Of a DNA stretch of 19,930 nt, positions 18,048 through 19,930 are shown one piece after another (position 1 is the first letter of the stretch; each line of letters starts with the position of its first letter). The position numbers were made by a program, and so were the translations under genes. The notes below the pieces were generated by a model. That model ran no database searches, had not been told where the DNA came from, and saw only the letters and a list, made by a program, of their open reading frames with translations. This DNA comes from Hydnum rufescens UP504 (lineage: Eukaryota > Basidiomycota > Agaricomycetes > Cantharellales > Hydnaceae): contig MU128927.1 of NCBI GenBank assembly GCA_014904985.1, forward strand, positions 1 to 19,930, written 5' to 3'.

Positions 18048-18480
18048 TTGGACTCCAAAAGTCTTAACTGAGCACCTGGGCATAAGGAAGGCAGATGAAG
18101 TGGAAAGAATGTGTGAATTTTAGAAAAAGCAAAAGAAAGGCAGGATTCAATGAGAGTCCATCATCCAGTGCTGGGCTTTGGATTTCAAAACAATGGATCT
18201 TAGCCTTTGAATGGGGAAAGAAGAAGACAGGATGAAAGAAAGTGGCAAGGAAGAGCAAGAGAAGAGGAGAGAAGGAAGGGGGAGAATTGCAGCCTTTATC
18301 CAAATGTCTTCAAGCCTCTAAGATCCTTCTGTACCATGGCTGTTGCCCCCCAGGCTTGATGGCATTGGATAGTCATAGACAGAACACCAAAGACTGGGTG
18401 GGTGGGTGGGCAAAGTCTTTGGTGGGACTAAGGATTGCCATGCTGTGAAGTCCCACAGCCCATATGCAGAGGAAGACTGG
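18048..18480. other. CpG-poor, purine-rich sequence without recognised genes
   Basis: If the LTR boundary at 18035 is right, this is the 3' end of that element's internal region, but I recognise no gag, protease, RT or integrase motif on the minus strand. Confidence 0.35.
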
Positions 18481-18482
18481 GC

Positions 18483-18740
18483 CAGGCAAGGCCTTAGGGG
18501 GGACTAGGCCACAGGGAAGGGCAAGGCCACAGGGAAGGGCAGGGGCCACAAGGAAGGGCGAAGCCACAGGGAGGAAGGCCATGGCAAGAGACAGGGCTGC
18601 AGCAGGAGGCAAGGCCATAGTGAGAGGCCAGGCCATGGCAAGGGGCAAGGCCATAGCAAGAGGCCACAGAGGCAGACATAGCTTCCTGGCCAGGCAATAG
18701 GGATGGGCTGGGCCACAGGGGAAGGTTGGGCCACAAGGCA
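18483..18740. repeat. Degenerate GC-rich minisatellite
   Basis: Irregular copies of GGCCACAGGGAAGGGCA and the related GGCCATGGCAAG(G/A)GGCAA, with steps of about 16-20 bp. The plus frame reads RPQGRA-type repeats and the minus frames are Pro/Leu/Ala-rich; both follow from the repeat and are not taken as genes. Confidence 0.7.
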
Positions 18741-19930
18741 GGGCCAGGAAGGGCCAAGATGCCATACAGGCTGGACTGCATAAAGAGGGTTAGGCTGCAG
18801 TCCATGGTCTGGGGCTAGCTGTAGCATCAAGAGAACTGGCCTGCCACTGTATCTGGTGGAGGTGGCTGTGGCCCTAGAAGTGGCTGTGCCTGACATGTTG
18901 ATGGACTGCAAGGGCCACAGTGATACAGCCACAGCTGAGGTGAGGCTCTGGCAAGGGCTAGTGCTGTGGCCATGGCCATGGTCACAGGAGAGGTCCCTGA
19001 GGCTGGGGCCACATTCCCAGAAGAGGCCCACACCTGGGAGATAGCTTCCATTCCTAGGAAGCTTCCCTATTGCAGGATACACCATGCAGCCTAAGCCCAC
19101 ATCGCAGCCAGAGGTCCATAGCCATATTCCCATCCTAGAGGCCAATAGGCCAATTCCTTTCTTTCCCTTGGCTCCTCATACTACTAGGTACCCCCTACTG
19201 CCCCCCATTTTTTTTGGTGTTGATTTCCTTCCACACCAAAAGAAATCTTTCCCAGAGTATTTATCCATGAAGCTGGGATAGGGACATGTTTCTGGGGTTT
19301 GGTGGGTGGAATATGATTGGAAGGGGCATAATGGAGAGTAGGGGTTTGGGGGCATCCATTGGGGCCATTTGGGAGTGATTTTGAAATTCATGGACTGAAG
19401 CACTAGCTTGATGGTCCAAGAATTGGGGATGGCCAATGGTGGAAAAAAAATAAGACAGGAAAAGACAGTCTTTCACCATGAGAATCAAAACCATGTAAAT
19501 TGGGCCAGAATTGAAGAAGATATGGCAGAACTGGTGGGGGAGTCCCATTGAGCCTGAAGTGAGGGAAGAATGTCCCACTATTCCACAATGGGAGCTCCAA
19601 ATTCCAAGATCAAGATGAATTATGGAGGATTTTGATCTTACACTTCCATGGAAATTTAAATCATCCAATCCATTAGGAATTGAGGTGGATACAGGCAAAT
19701 TGGCAGGGGGCCTTCCAATGTGCTTTTTGGTGAGGAGAAGAGTGCCTCTTTACTCCACAGTGGCTGGGCCAAAATCTCCACATAAATTGGTGATGGAAGA
19801 CCCAAGTTTCCCATATCCACAATATCTGAGATCACCCAAATTGGCCATGAATTGGAGGGAGATATGGGAGGACTAGTGCCCAAAGGAGACCCATTTGGAG
19901 ACACCACTTCCTAGCTCTCTCAAATTTATC
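18741..19930. other. CpG-poor sequence without recognised genes
   Basis: Open frames of up to about 145 codons exist on the minus strand (19261-19698), but composition is low-complexity (GGATGG, TTGGGG words) and no motif is recognisable. Repeated words such as CCATGG, CCAAT and GGGGCC fit old repeat DNA. Confidence 0.4.

Larger units (their letters stand above)
12104..19930. other. CpG-depleted domain
   Basis: Outside the TRIM (15947-17161), CpG is very rare; for example I see only about three between 17167 and 19930, while TpG and CpA are abundant. The gene space left of about 11.1 kb and the TRIM have normal CpG. This is the pattern left by CpG methylation and deamination of repeats in basidiomycetes. 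Counts were made by eye. Confidence 0.75.

Noticed and set aside
18373..19145. Pro/Leu/Ala-rich minus frames and a plus RPQGRA-repeat frame
   Set aside because: Both strands are open across a GC-rich minisatellite with irregular step; composition is set by the repeat.

Overview
The window looks like nuclear DNA of a filamentous basidiomycete, probably an Agaricomycete. Evidence: short GT-AG introns of 49-73 nt, a NACHT-WD40 (NLR-like) protein of the kind expanded in these fungi, a several-intron DDE transposase that I recognise as a common mushroom-genome family, and the start of a fungal-type UTP21 gene. I cannot name the species.

Layout. (1) About 1-7.6 kb is gene space with normal CpG content. 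It holds the 5' end of UTP21/WDR36 on the minus strand, an unrecognised plus-strand gene ending at 1963, a large NACHT plus 13xWD40 gene (2596-6515, one intron), and an unrecognised minus-strand gene (6953-7539). Each of these needs single-base frame corrections, and all twelve that I could locate go the same way (one base missing). Because essential UTP21 is affected too, and several sites are homopolymers, I read this as uncorrected sequencing error rather than gene death. (2) 7937-11137 is a Tc1/mariner-superfamily DNA transposon: perfect 27-bp inverted ends, TA duplication, and a five-exon DDE transposase that is truly decayed (stops plus indels of both signs). (3) 11180-14670 is a second, non-autonomous transposon with about 321-bp inverted ends and an imperfect 8-bp target duplication. 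A 586-bp Mutator-like MITE with a 9-bp duplication split its left arm. Its core carries a 20-bp minisatellite and a set of hairpin-bearing repeats. (4) About 14.7-19.9 kb is old, CpG-poor repeat sequence with LTR-retrotransposon boundaries on the minus strand. Into it a compact, CpG-rich 1215-bp TRIM-type Ty1/copia element (15947-17161) has inserted. It has 101-bp LTRs, an exact ATGCT duplication, a primer site matching the initiator-Met tRNA anticodon arm, and five copies of a polypurine-tract-like motif. The insertion splits a 125-codon minus-strand reading frame with one membrane segment.

How the parts relate. The left third is ordinary gene space whose most interesting member is a candidate fungal innate-immunity or heterokaryon-incompatibility receptor with nearly identical WD40 units. 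The rest is a nested transposon cluster whose insertion order can be read from target duplications, arm divergence and CpG content. I found no new biochemical system that I could defend. The best leads are the multi-PPT TRIM, the hairpin and minisatellite core of the long-TIR element, and the NLR with its unrecognised neighbour.
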